Shown one piece after another: positions 1 through 11,407 of a stretch of 64,000 nt of DNA. Below the pieces are notes generated by a model. It ran no database searches. It saw nothing but the letters and a program-made list of their open reading frames with translations, and was not told where the DNA came from. The stretch covers positions 69,540,410 through 69,604,409 of the forward strand of contig NC_089495.1 in NCBI RefSeq assembly GCF_036850765.1, written 5' to 3'. This DNA is from Saccopteryx bilineata (lineage: Eukaryota; Chordata; Mammalia; Chiroptera; Emballonuridae). Both the position numbers and the translations under genes were made by a program. Position 1 is the stretch's first letter, and every line of letters starts with the position of its first letter.

Positions 1-69
1 TGTCAGATGAGGAGCTTCTCAGTGGGAAGTATCATCACTTAGGTCATTACCCTAATATAAAAGACAGGT

Positions 70-1560
70 AGAATTATTATAAGAAAGGAAAACTATAGAC
101 CAATATCTCAAATATGCAAAAATTCTCAAGTAAATATTAGCTAATTAAATCCAACAATATATATAGAGAATGAAACACTACAGCAGTCAAATGGTATTTA
201 TTCTACGTATAAAAAGCAAGTTCACCATTAGAAATTCAATTAATATAATTCTCTATGTCAAAAGATTTTTATCAATAAATGCAGAGAAAATATCGGACAC
301 CAATACACATCAATGATTTTTTTAATCTCAAAAAACTAGGAATAAAGGACAGCTTCAATTTGATAAAGAACATCTACAAAGACCTATAGCTATCATTATA
401 CTTTATGATGAGAAACTGGACACTTCTCTCCAATGATTTAAAACAAGAATCATATTTTGACAATTTCTATAAAAAAATAAATAAATAACCATCATCTTAA
501 ATGTAGCAGCAATTGCACTCTTAATTATTTACCCAATTTATTTGAAAACTTACATCTGCACAGAAGAAAATGTCATATGAATACAGGCAGCGGTTTTATT
601 TAAGCAAACAATATGTCCTTCAATAGGTGAATAGATAAGCAATCTTTTTTTTTTTTTTTGTATTTTTCTGAAGCTGGAAACAGGGAGAGACAGTCAGACA
701 GACTCCCGCATGCGCCCAACTGGGATCCACCTGGCACGCCCACTAGGGGCGATGCTCTGCCCACCAGGGGGCGACACTCTGCCCCTCCAGGGGATCGCTC
801 TGCCGCGAACAGAGCCACTCTAGCACCTGGGGCAGAGGCCAAGGAGCCATCCCCAGCGCCCGGGCCATCTTTGTTCCAATGGAGCCTTGGCTGCGGGAGG
901 GGAAGAGAGAGACAGAAAGGAAGGGGGGGGGGTGGAGAAGCAAATGGGCGCTTCTCCTATGTGCCCTGGCCGGGAATCGAACCCGGGTCCCCCCGTACGC
1001 CAGGCCAACGCTCTACCGCTGAGCCAACCAGCCAGGGCCGATAAGCAATCTTTGATACAGCCATATAATGAAATATTATTTAGTAATAAAATAAATAACC
1101 CCTCAATTAAGAAAAGACAGGAAAAATTTTAAATAGATAATTCTAAGTGAATGATCTTAGAAAAAGTAGCATATTATTTGATTCCAATGATATGACATTC
1201 TGGAAAAGATAAAAAAATATATAAAGACATTCAAAAATCAAAAGTTATCAGAGATTCTGAGGGAGGAGAGGGTTGAATAGGTATACACAGTATATTTTTC
1301 CTTTTTTTATGACAGTGAAATTATTATGTATAATCCTATAATGAACACATAACTTTATGCTATATAAAAACCCAGAGAATTTAACAGCACAAAAGTAAAA
1401 AATATATACACAAATAAAATATTTAGGAAGCTGGATTAACTCAAGGAAGGGCCATAGACTTTGACAAGAGAATATAATTGTATTAAAAATATATAAAACA
1501 AAATCACTGAATGTGGGTAGGGGAGAAGGGATGGTGGTGACTGAAGTAACTTTAGAAATG
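70..1560 (+). mobile_element. Decayed L1 ORF2 fragment (split by a SINE)
   Basis: Heavily mutated LINE-1 ORF2 sequence in sense orientation. The segment near 90-110 still reads like the reverse-transcriptase 'YRPISL' block. The stretch after 300 resembles the RT palm/thumb region. The stretch at 600-633, continuing after the SINE at 1054-1090, resembles the C-terminal part that precedes the L1 3'UTR. No open frame longer than a few dozen codons remains. The SINE at 648-1039 landed inside it. The element probably continues upstream of the window. Family assignment is by eye; the age is clearly old. Confidence 0.6.
648..1039 (-). mobile_element. Type-1 bat SINE (Rhin-1-like), full length
   Basis: Complete tRNA-derived SINE on the minus strand: a T-run (complement of the A-tail) at 646-659, a body with AGCTTCAGAAAAATAC in reverse complement, and a tRNA-like head at 965-1039 whose B box GGTTCGATTCC is intact. 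It is flanked by a perfect 14-bp target duplication GATAAGCAATCTTT (634-647 and 1040-1053), the mark of L1-mediated insertion. It interrupts the old L1 fragment, so it is the younger of the two. The open frames through it are by-products of its GC-rich body. Confidence 0.93.
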
Positions 1561-2513
1561 AGCAAAGTCTGTAAAAGACTAGAGGCAAAACAAACAAGAC
1601 ATTTTTTCTTTACTCTAGTTGGTACACTTGTTTCTCATCTGATACTAATGTACAGGCAAACTGGAACTGAACAATTAAGTAAATGGACAGTAAATAGCAG
1701 GATTCAGGTTTCTTAATAGTGGAATGGGAATTTACAGAAACCAAAGAGAGAGCGTAGTGATTCATGTGGTAATACATTAGAGTTGGAGACATAGTATGAA
1801 TTCATGTTTAACTCACTCTGTGTGGAGATGATTACACATAGCAAAATCTATAGATGTGTGTGGGTGTTAGAATACTCACATAATTTTTTTTAATCAGTTA
1901 AAGAGGTTCTAGAAACAATGTCACTCCAGTAACAACTAGTTACTGAACTAGATCTTGATTTCTAATACTATTCTTAGTGAAAGACTCCACAGCTCTTTAG
2001 AGAAAGAACTGAGAAAAGATACTAGTGAGACTGGAGCATCTTCAAATAACAGGAAGAGACGCAGTGCTAAAACAAGGAAATCCTCCTCCACATTGACGGG
2101 TGTATGTCAAAAGGACATGGGAGCCAACTAAAAGATCTCCCAACGGTTAATAGTAGACTAAAACTCAATGTAAGAAGTAAATATCCATGAGTTAATAAGG
2201 CTGTAAATAGATTATTGAATAAATAAATAAATAAATAAATGTTATGGAAGACATAGATCTCCATTGAAGAAAAATCAGATAAATTATATTAGTACTCTGT
2301 CCTCAAGAAATAAATTCCCACTTCTTATAGGTGAGTTGTGTATAGATATTTACTTCCACAGATTTTAATATGGAAATGGGGGAAAAGAAAGAACAATCTT
2401 GTGGAGAAACTTGACACATACTCCTGCATCATGTGATCAAGATAATTATTCACAGTTAATCAATTATGTTGAGAATATCTACCCTTGATATGATGTGTTG
2501 AAAATGATAATTA

Positions 2514-2862
2514 AGCTCTGGCTGATTGGCTCAACAGTAGAGCATTGACCCAGCACATAGAAGTCCCGGGTTCGATTTCTGGTCAGGGCACATCAGCACC
2601 ATCTACTTCTCCTCCCACCCCATCTTTCTCTCTCTCTTTCCATCCCACAGCCATGGCTCCAATGGTTCAAGCAAAGTTGACCCCAGGCACTAAGGATGGT
2701 TCCATGGCCTGCCTCAAGTGCTAAAATAGTTCAGTTGCTGAGCAATGGAGCAACAGCCCAGCCAGGCAGAGCATCGCCTGGTAGAGGCTTGCTGGGTGGA
2801 CCTCAAGGGGGGCATGCGGGAGTCTGTTTATGCCTCCCACCTCTCTCTTAATAATAATAAAT
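2514..2862 (+). mobile_element. Older diverged type-1 SINE
   Basis: Type-1 SINE with many substitutions relative to the GC-rich copies, so it is an older subfamily or an older insertion. B box GGTTCGATTTC lies near 2570. The tail is a (TAA)-type tract near 2850-2862 instead of a pure A-run. A 12-bp target duplication AAATGATAATTA is present at 2502-2513 and 2863-2874. Confidence 0.88.
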
Positions 2863-3042
2863 AAATGATAATTACCTCTGTGACTTTCTTCCCCCAAACT
2901 CATATACAAGTCTAATAATAAAAGAAACATTATTTAAATTATAATTGAGGGGCATTGTACAAAACGCTTCACCAGTACTCTCTATCCCATGGTCATCAAA
3001 AACATGGGAAGTCAACAAACAGTCACAGCCAGGGATACATTA

Positions 3043-3094
3043 TAAATTATATTAGTACTCTGTCCTCAAGAAATAAATTCCCACTTCTTATAGG
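3043..3094 (+). repeat. 52-bp exact copy of 2280-2331
   Basis: The 52 bases at 3043-3094 are identical to 2280-2331, about 760 bp upstream. The upstream copy fits the expected order of the surrounding old repeat, whereas the downstream copy interrupts it between its 'CACAGCC' and 'GCCTAAGGA' blocks. This suggests the downstream copy is a templated insertion made during repair. There are no TIRs, A-tail or target duplication to suggest a mobile element. Confidence 0.8.
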
Positions 3095-3400
3095 CACACA
3101 TGTGCCTAAGGACACATTAAATGTCAATGTAATGTGATATTTTGGATCTTGGATAGGGTCCTAATAATAAACATTAGGTAAGAAAGTATGAATAAACTAT
3201 GAACTTTAGTTAGTAATAATAAATCAGCATTTGTTCATTAATACAATAGTGGCAAATTTACCATACTAAGTTCAATATTAATAATATAGAAAAATGATAT
3301 AGATATAAGGCTATATATGATCTCTCTATTTCTTCAAGTTTTCTGTGAATCTAAAACTGTTCTAGAAAGTAGAGCCTTAAGAAATAAAAATGCACTCACA

Positions 3401-4176
3401 AATGAGCATACTACAAATTATGATTTTTAAAAGTATTTTGTTTTTTGATAAAATCTATACTACTTTAGAAAATAATTTTATATGGTATGAATAATTTTTG
3501 GTCTATTGAAAGGCAGCAGGGACATTTGATGGCATATCTGTATTAAACAGCCAAACAAATATTTAAAAATATCAAAGGAAAAATATTTGTTATGCTGCAA
3601 CAGTTAGGGACAATGTAAAAACTAAGCTTGTTTTTATATAATTTTACACAACTGTCTCTCAGCCAGTGTTCTGGGCAAGTTTCAGAACTTTTCAAATTGT
3701 TTATAAATCGAACAAACAAGGCTGCCTAGTCTAGTCACAAGTGCTTCCTCAGGCTCTTTTCAGTACTGAAGTGCGGGAACTCTTTCACAAATGTGATCCA
3801 TTTTGCATTACCTGTGAAAGGTGACATCAGCTGCTGACAAGGATGTCTAAACAATGGGATTCCAAAGTTCTGCTACATTCATCTTGGATATTCAAATAGT
3901 AAATGAACGTTGTTTATAGACAATATGGAGAAATGCAAATTCAATTTAATTAAAATAATACGTGTGAAAAGTTTTTTTTTCCTCTGCTATTGTTCAGTCT
4001 CCACTCTACTTCGTGAAGATTAGTCCTAATATTTCTTTAAGAATCAGCTAATATAAGAAGATGATCTGATTTTTGTATAGTTCCTTCTATTTTCAAATTT
4101 GAAATAAGAATTCAGCCTTGCGAAATTTTGATTAGAATTTACCTGCCTCATACTTCCACCTTATCTCAATAGATCA
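3401..4176. other. Unique sequence, no gene seen
   Basis: AT-rich sequence with no open frame of note and no repeat that I recognise. The part from about 3640 to 3900 is less AT-rich than its surroundings and free of recognisable repeats, so it could be a conserved non-coding element, but conservation cannot be judged from one sequence. Confidence 0.4.
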
Positions 4177-4188
4177 AAAACCTAAATG

Positions 4189-4391
4189 CGGGGTCCTGGG
4201 CAGGTAACTCAGCTGGTTGAAGCCTTGTCCTGACATGCCAAGGTTGTAGGTTTGATCCCTGGTCAGGGAACATGTAAGAATCAATCAATAACAACATGAA
4301 TAAGTGCAACAACAAATCAAAGTTCCTCTTCTCTCTGTCTCTTTCCCTTCCTCTCTCTAAAAATCAATCAATATTTTTTTAATTGAGTGAT
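4189..4391 (+). mobile_element. tRNA-derived SINE, third type (VES/MEG-like)
   Basis: About 200 bp with a tRNA-like head at 4195-4267 (GGTTTGATCCC B-box-like stretch near 4250), a body with AATCAATCAATAACAACATG and 'AACAACAAATC', a pyrimidine-rich tract, and the tail AAAATCAATCAATA. The body differs from the other two SINE types and resembles the VES/MEG group described in bats. Target duplication AAAACCTAAATG occurs at 4177-4188 and 4392-4403. Confidence 0.8.
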
Positions 4392-4403
4392 AAAACCTAA
4401 ATG

Positions 4404-6180
4404 GGAAACTGTATCTGTGATTGTATTCTTTCCAGAAAATGGCTTTCTGAGTTGTAGAACTCCACACACAGAATGACGGTTATAGATCTGAGGAGTGCCG
4501 AAAGGTTTTCTGTTCTCTCAAGAGAAGAAAAGGCCAACTCCCCCTCATTAAAGTTTAAGTTCCCTCTGAAACCAAGTAATCATATTATTCATTAGAGAGG
4601 AAAATATATCCGCAGACAAACCTTGATAAGTCACAAAATTATCTCATTTCTGCATTATCTATGCCTTTTGCTTCTCTCTGTCCCTCCAGAAGTCCAAATT
4701 TGTGCAGGAAAGCTGCTGGTACTGCATCACCTTAAAATGCACACAAGTATAAAATGTCCAAATAACTAAATTTTATATAGCTACATCTACATATTGTATA
4801 GTAGGTAAAAACATGTTATACATTTATATATGATGAAACAATATAATACATAACTATATATTATCTATAATTGCACATTATAAATAATACTATATCTAAT
4901 ATATTGAAATATTTATATAAATATGTATCTATACATTTGATATATTTAAATATGAATTTCTACATTTGCTTTGCTCTTAAAATTTTTTGTTTTACTTATA
5001 TTGTATCATCTTTTATTTCTTGATACAATATTTGTGCTAGGAGTATAACTTTCATTTAAAATATTTAATGACATGTAGCCTATTAAGCCCATAGAAACAA
5101 AAATGACTAAAATTCACAAAGATCAACTCAACAGTAAAACAACATATAAAATAATTTTAATTTTAATTAACAAAAGAATACATTTCCCTATGAGAGGTTA
5201 AGGTAACTGTTCAGGAATAATTGTGTCCATGTCCAATTTTTGGCTGCATTATTATGTAGCCTTGGACAGACTACTTATCTACTATTAACTGGAATTCTCC
5301 TTAGTAAATGAGAGGTAACAGTGTATATACACTCTTCCAAATTGTTGAGGATTAGTGTGATAAGGCATCAAGATGCTCAATCAGAGAATGACAAGGAATC
5401 TCATTAAAGTGTGATAAAATCAAAGTTGTGATAAATTATTTGATTCTAGCCCATTACTAACAATTGAATAAAATGTCAGTTTCTGCAAAAACCTACTGCT
5501 ACAAAGGCCTAGTAACTACACAAAGTCTTCCTATACAAAGAAATTTTGCATAGCAAGAGGTTATTTTCTATCTACTCTCATTTTTGGTAAATGGTATTTT
5601 CCCCACAGTTGCATGGTTTAAATGAATATATACATATTTAATATATTTATATGCACACTTAGTGGCTACCTTGTTTTGCTTCTTATTCCTCTTATTTCTT
5701 TGTTGCTTCAACCATTTGCTTTATAATGCCTCTTATTTCCTGCATTACTCTAATAGAAAGCAATTTCAACTTACATAAATTGTTATATAACTTTAAATAC
5801 TGAAAGCTCTGCGCTGATTGTATTCATGGTGTGGTAGGTTGTAAAATTTCAAAAGAAATAACTCTCGTGAACAAGTTAGTGACAAAAACCTTTGTCCATA
5901 CATGTTTTGTAATTCAAGATGTCATAGGATTGGAAAAAGAGAGCTGAATGATTTTGAAAATGGAATTGAAAGTGAGTGCTTATTTGCTTCCTATGAATTA
6001 TAAATTATTTTCCTTTTAGAATCAGCCTTAAACACAACTTTAATGATGTGGTAAACTGCAAGTAATCTATGAATTTCTAAAGAATTTGTAAGTCAAAAAT
6101 AGTTTTTTCTTTGTTTTGTAATTATAATTTAAATTATTCTCGGAACTCAAAAGGCTAAATTTATCATGTATTTTAATTTA
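4404..6180. other. Unique AT-rich sequence with a possible MIR trace
   Basis: No coding potential seen. A very AT-rich (TA)-biased patch covers about 4760-4960. The stretch 5240-5370 (CCTTGGACAGACTACTTATC ... GAGGATTAG) resembles the core and 3' part of a MIR SINE in plus orientation, strongly decayed. Nothing else stands out. Confidence 0.35.
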
Positions 6181-6189
6181 AACTTCTCT

Positions 6190-6980
6190 TTTTTATTTGA
6201 AGTATTTTCAAACTTACTGTGAAGTTTCAAGAATAGTACAAAATGTTCTCATATATCCCTCACCTGGAGGACTCACTGAAATTTTACCAACTGAGCAATT
6301 TTGTATTTTACAGCAAAAAGGCCCAAACCTGTATCATTGCATTCAGCTGTCCTTTCTTCTCAGTATCCCTGGCTTTGGAATAGTTCTGACATCTCTTGAT
6401 CTTCATGAATTTGAAAATCCTGAAAATTACAGGCCAAAGGATTTTTCTCAATTTGGATTATTCTGATTGTTTCCTCAGGTATAGTTTTAGGGTATCCATT
6501 TTCTGCTAGAAATACTATGGGGTGATGTATTTACTTTACTTATCTTTACTCCTGTGAAGTAGTACATGATCTTAACCTGCAATTTATTTGAACTTTGATT
6601 ACTTGAATACGATTGCCAGTCTCTTCCAATGTGAATTCACTCTTTTCACCTTTATAATTTTTAAGTTTTGGAGGACCTAATTTGAGATTGTATGAATATT
6701 GCAATCCTCATCAAAACCACATATCTTAGCCTTAGTGTCCTTGTTTGAATTAATTATTGATATGATGATTTCCACATTTTCTAATTATATTATCTCTAAT
6801 CAACAGATGATATATGGGTGATTTTCTAATTACATTATCCTTTCAAAATGTCTTTGTTGACATTCTATTTTAAGGAAGGCATTCCTGTTCACTTTCATTT
6901 ATTCATTTGTTCTACATTGGATCCTTTACCTATGTATTACTGCCATTTCAAAAAAGGAGACACCTAGCCTTCCTGCTCTA
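6190..6980 (+). mobile_element. Ancient L1-type 3'UTR-like repeat (probable)
   Basis: The order of motifs (GTTTCAAGAATAGTACAAAA near 6223, 'TATCCCTCACC', a 'GACATCTCTTGATCTTCATG' region, and a 'GATTGTTTCCTCAGGTATAG' region near 6465) matches what I recall of an old mammalian L1 3' region. The 89-codon open frame at 6197-6466 lies inside it and is not a gene. Assignment is from memory of the consensus. Confidence 0.5.
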
Positions 6981-6984
6981 GATG

Positions 6985-7700
6985 ATGGTGCTGCTGGCCC
7001 TCAGCTCTCAGTTCTAAAATGGTCCTCCACTTAGTTCTCTCTAAAATGCTACCTTGCCCACAGCCGGGCCTCTTCTTGGGGGCAGCCTGTATCCAATGAC
7101 TGGTTGATGTAGGAGTATAAAAGTCTAGTTACATCAAAGGCTCATCAGAGTTTTAGCATTCCACTCAAGGTAGGCTGAGGTCCTCATTCTGGCTACATCT
7201 CAGTGCAGATTCACCCTCTCACAAAGTATAAATATATTTCCACAGGTGAGATATTCCCTCATAAGCTGCCTGCAGGGTATTCTCTCACTCAGAGTGGGCC
7301 TTCTGGAGTTCCACATTTGCCATAGAATATGTGTGCATTTCAATAATTAATCATTACATCTTACAGTATTAAAAATATAGAAAGTAAATGAATAATACCA
7401 TATAAGAAAGCTATAATACCTGAAGTGTGTTATCTGGATTTTGTAGAATTATGTAATTCTGCAGTTTATACACCCAAACACTTACAGACTATTGGATGAA
7501 TTTAGTGCAATATTAAATGTATACATTGTAAAGATAATTAACTCCAAACTAATATTTTCTAATAAATTTTATAATTATTTTATTCATAAATTGAGTAAAA
7601 AATGTTTTGTTTTGTTTTTGTAGATAAACTGGAAAGATAAACAATGGCTATTCTTGACATTACCTTTTGATTTATAGCTTAATGTTTAACCATTATTTTT
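6985..7700. other. Unrecognised sequence, possibly an old LTR or transposon
   Basis: The 6990-7300 stretch is more GC-rich than its neighbours and contains a TATAAAAG-like box (near 7116) and several CTCA-rich segments, so it could be a decayed LTR, but no paired LTR or target duplication is visible. The remainder is AT-rich and featureless. Confidence 0.3.
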
Positions 7701-7769
7701 CTAGAATCAGACTTCCTGTGTCTGACACTATTAGGTATAAATTAATGCCCCCCAAAATTTCCTGAACCG

Positions 7770-7905
7770 TTCTTAGCTTCAGTTTACCTTAAGAAGACAC
7801 AAACAGTCTCTTTAAATTACTTAACAGACTAAATAAAAATAAAGCATGCAAAATACTTTGAAGAGCAGGTGGTAAGTGATCAATACATGCCACCTATTAT
7901 TATTA
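7770..7905 (+). mobile_element. MIR-like SINE remnant
   Basis: The sequence runs 'CTTCAGTTTACC ... AAATAAAAATAAAGCATGCAAAATACTTTGAAGAGCAGGTGGTAAGTGATCAATA', which follows the usual order of the MIR core and 3' part. It is heavily mutated, as expected for this pre-eutherian family. Confidence 0.45.
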
Positions 7906-7974
7906 TTTGAAGCAACGCCCATATTGGACACAGCTGTCATGAAGCACAGCATCTCATATCCCTAGCAGTTCCAG

Positions 7975-8205
7975 AAGTAGCTGTGATGTAATCCATATAG
8001 CACTGCACTTGGAGTCTGGAGAATGTGTGGAGGATTTAGGTTTTCCACATACGTTGTGATCTTGACTGCTTTTTTCTCCAGTTCACTAATCTTGAACATG
8101 TAGGAAATTTTACACATGCAGAATACTGTTGTTAGAATTCCACTGATTAGTGCATAGGCTAGCCTCTAATATCTGGCACAGTAGACTTTCAATAAGTGGC
8201 ACAAT
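7975..8205 (+). mobile_element. MIR-like SINE remnant
   Basis: GCACTGCACTTGGAGTCTGG at about 8002 matches the 5' part of MIR. It is followed by CTCCAGTTCACTAATCTTGA (core-like) and by ATATCTGGCACAGTAGACTT with 'CAATAAGTGGCA', like the MIR 3' part. Order and orientation are consistent over about 200 bp. Confidence 0.55.
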
Positions 8206-8209
8206 TAAA

Positions 8210-10557
8210 AAGTGGAGAGATGTAGCATGGTCTCACCGGAATATTGGTGAATAGTTATGTGCATGTCTCAGTTCTCATCTAAATCTTTCACGTGAGTGAA
8301 TCCCTTCTGCATGCTCTTTGGACCTGTTTTCATTGCTCACACTAGCCTTTCTCAAGCTCAACACTGCTTGTGTCTATGCCAATGTAAGTCATGAAGAAGT
8401 TTTAATCTTTTTGTCAGAAATTACTCTAAGCATAGTGTTTAAAGTGCACAGTTTTCCTAAAAATATGTTCCAAGCTCTTGGGATATTTCTATTTCTATGA
8501 TCTGCTTCATAAATCTGTGGACAGCTGAAGGGGCCATCTCCTCCCAGATGAACATCCTGCTTATGATTTCCCCCAAGTCCCCAGCTGCAGATGCCTACAA
8601 ATAAAAGTTAATGCCTTCTGGGGCTGACGTCAGAATTTTATAATCCTCAGCGGTTTCAGGCTGCCAACAAAAAACTTCCTACTTATATGTGCAGATAAAT
8701 GTATCTTGAAATATTAATTATCATGTCTGTTTTTTTCATTCTCATTTTGCAGTCATTCAGCTTCATCAACAGCGTCTGTAGAAAAATCAGTATTATCGCC
8801 AGGCATGAAAAAAATAGTCCCCAAAAGCAAACAAAAAAACAAGGGTCCTTTATATTTCACAAATATGCTTTTTAGAATCAAAAGAGAAATGCTTGGGGAA
8901 AGCTGAGGATAGAGGTTCACGGTAGATTCAAAAGAAATTTAGGGGAGTAAAACCACCTGTATCTACTCTTTGGGGAGATGAGCTGAAGGTCACCGAGAGG
9001 GGAAGAGAAATTATGTCCATAAAGTGCTCTAGAGGCCATGAAATTATAGGACTGGCTCTGAGTGAGTTCTAAAAAGAGGAATGAAGTTTGATTTAAGAAC
9101 TTCAGAGCACCTTCTCTGTTCATCCGGAACAAGAAAGTTTGATGTAGCAAACTGAAGTCTGCAGACCATCTCTCCCCACCCAGTGCAGAGGGACGGCAGG
9201 ACCCCCCCCCCCCCAGCAGTGCCTTCTGGTTATCCATTCAGAGCTACCCAGTTTGCACTAAACTGCTCAGCAAAAAAATAGAACTTGTCTTTCCAACATA
9301 CTTTGAGTCTGTTCTAATCATCTCACATAGACCACCAAACCTTTCCCTTAATTGTTCTCACTCTGATTTAAGACAAAAGATCCAGGAACATGATAGCATT
9401 CATGTCACTCTAGTAGTCCAAGTGGGGGATAAAGGAAGAACTAGCACTGGGCTTCGGGTAGGTCAGAGGGAAAATTTATTCAAGTTTCAAATATGTCTGT
9501 AAGATGTTCGATTTCATTACGCACGCTAGACCTCAAAAAGTATAATTATAGTAGTTAAAAAGTTACTCATGCATTGTTGTTCGGAGTCCTGCTATGCAAA
9601 ATTATCCCCCATGTACTTGTGTAAGAGATGAGATGGGGAGAATAAAGAAAATGTGTATTTCTAGATCTCTTTCCATCACAATTATGACATGCTCAAGGAA
9701 ATTGCTAATTAGCACACAATAGGTGTGACCTTAGTTGCATCCCTTAGGTAATTCATTATTTTAATATTGTCTTAGTTGTCAGGGAAAGGAAGGCAGATGA
9801 TAAGGTGCAAGACCCTTTTGTTTTTTAGAAACTTTATCTACAATATAGGGTGAAGTTTTTTATGGAAACTGAAAAAGTTATAAATGATATTTTTATCATA
9901 TACATGTAAGAAACCAAAAAGTGTATATCTATTTATTTTAAGGAATCTTAGAATGTATGAAACTTGAGTAGAAGTTTGCAAATATAATGAAAAAAAAAAA
10001 AAACTATTTGTCTTTAATTATTTGACATAAACACATTGTTTATACGAACAAAAACATTGCAATATTGGTGATTATAGCTGCTTTAAGTGAACATTATGAA
10101 GTGTATCCTGTGCAATAATTCTAGATTTACTCAAGAAATTACAATAGAAAATTTAGTCTTCCCATATGTCCTCAACTGTTCATTTCCTATTGTTTTGCTG
10201 GAAGCCCAAGCCAAAAAACTTTCAGTTTTCCTGACTTTATTGTACATCTGCTCGTTATTGCTGTTTAAGTTGACTTCGTTTGTGATGACCACAAAGTGAC
10301 TTTCTCTGGTTGTTTCCCCAAAAGATATTAACAGTAACATGTGCTTTTAAATACATTCAGTGTTGTTTTGAGACTCTTCAAATAACTTGGGAGCAATCAA
10401 GTTAAGACTACTTTCATGTAGCCCTAAGATAATGTAAACTTCTTTAGAGAAAAAGATGTAGTTGATTTAAGTGTTTTATTAAAGTTATCATATATTTCTA
10501 TGTTGCTTTCGGACTTATATACAATTTAGTTCACTCTATATACTTTTTATGTTTTTA
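8210..10557. other. Unique sequence, no gene recognised
   Basis: AT-rich DNA with scattered short open frames (for example 8917-9237 minus, 106 codons, and 10087-10299 plus), none with recognisable domains or splice context. There is a C-run at about 9200-9213 and an A-run near 9990-10003. No repeat was confidently identified. Confidence 0.4.
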
Positions 10558-10593
10558 ACTTAAAAAATTATTTATTGATTTCAGAGAGAGAGG

Positions 10594-10624
<31 letters not shown>

Positions 10625-10728
10625 TCAGACACATCAGTCAGTTCTTATATGCACCCTGACCAGTGATCAAACTGGCAACCTTTTGTGTTACAGAACTGAA
10701 CTCCAACTGACCGAGCTGTACAGCCAGA
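10558..10728 (-). mobile_element. tRNA-derived SINE, antisense, with (GA)n tract
   Basis: Reads AAAAATTATTTATTGATTTC, then a (GA)n tract at about 10585-10624, then a tRNA-like head in reverse complement (GATCAAACTGGCAACC around 10665-10680, CCAACTGACCGAGCTG near 10703). This is the usual antisense layout of a short bat tRNA-SINE. Target duplications are not clear. Confidence 0.65.
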
Positions 10729-10740
10729 GAACTTTATATA

Positions 10741-11255
10741 CAGTGTGTCCGTAAAGTCATGGTGCACTTTTGACCGGTCACAGGAAAGCAAAAAAGATGA
10801 TAGAAATGTGAAATCTACACCAAATAAAAGGAAAACCCTCCCTGTTTCTGTAGGATGATGTGGCAGCATGTGCACATGCGCAGATGATGACGTAACACCA
10901 TGTATACAGCAGAGCAGCCCACTGCCATGCCAGTCGAGATGTGGACAGTACAGAGGAAAGTTCAGTGTGTTCTGTGGCTCGCTAATTCGAATCCGTGACC
11001 AAAGTGCAACGTGAATATTGGCACGTTTATAACGAAGCACCACCATATAGGAATAGCATTACTCAGTGGGATAAGCAGTTGAAGGAAACTGGCAGTTTAG
11101 TGGAGAAACCCCGTTCTGGTAGGCCATCAGTCAGTGACAAGTCTGTAGAGGCTACACAGGATAGCTACCTAAGGAGCCCTAAAAAATCTGTGCGTGAGCC
11201 CACATCGAACTGCACTGAATAGGTATGAAACTGGGAGAGTTTTCAGTACACACTG
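10741..11255 (+). mobile_element. Internally deleted mariner-type DNA transposon
   Basis: A 515-bp element beginning CAGTGTGTCC and ending ACACACTG, flanked on both sides by TA (10739-10740 and 11256-11257), the target duplicated by Tc1/mariner elements. The left terminal region (CAGTGTGTCCGTAAAGTCAT) is longer than the surviving match at the right end, where only about 8 bp are complementary. The interior carries the N-terminal part of a transposase, but the catalytic region is missing. The element is therefore non-autonomous and cannot make an active enzyme. Confidence 0.75.
10980..11222 (+). pseudogene. Mariner transposase N-terminal fragment
   Basis: A frame from about 10980 to the stop at 11220-11222 encodes a helix-turn-helix segment (KVQREYWHVYNEAPPYRNSI, then QWDKQLKETGSLVEKPRSGR, then PSVSDKSVEATQDSYLRSPK). 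This is the first DNA-binding HTH and linker of a mariner-family transposase, a region that binds the terminal repeats, and the GRP-like motif 'SGRPSVSD' is preserved. A full transposase is about 340-350 residues. Here only about 75-80 remain, the second HTH is incomplete and the DDD/DDE catalytic domain is absent. It lies inside the TA-flanked element at 10741-11255. Which mariner subgroup it belongs to needs a search. Confidence 0.75.
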
Positions 11256-11407
11256 TACTTTTTAGAGTATATCCCATAAGTGTTTATATCTACTCTGTAA
11301 TATATCAGAGCATTATTTGGAGAACTTTTAATCAATTATGCAAATATTACCTAGGTTACTTCCTTATCTGGATTTGCTATGGAGAACTTACAAATGGATA
11401 ATGCCTG

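Larger units (their letters stand above)
1880..3400 (+). mobile_element. Ancient L1-type 3' region, split by a SINE
   Basis: Non-coding sequence whose order of motifs matches a common old mammalian interspersed repeat that I remember as an L1-type 3' end. It has a segment ending in (AAAT)n near 2217-2239, the GTGATCAAGATAATTATTCA block near 2433, a 'TTGAGGGGCATTGTACAAAA' block near 2945, the 'TTAGTTAGTAATAATAAATC' block near 3207, and a terminal block near 3340-3390. The SINE at 2514-2862 and a 52-bp templated insertion at 3043-3094 interrupt it. The exact subfamily is not assigned. Confidence 0.5.

Noticed and set aside
960..1039. tRNA gene-like heads with intact A and B boxes (also in most other SINEs here)
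   Set aside because: Each is followed by a SINE body and A-tail and is flanked by target duplications, so they are SINE heads, not tRNA genes.
6197..6466. 89-codon open frame
   Set aside because: Lies within an ancient repeat and has no domain or start context.
10593..10624. CRISPR-like or regulatory repeat
   Set aside because: It is a simple (GA)n tract inside an antisense SINE; no array of repeats with spacers exists anywhere in the window.
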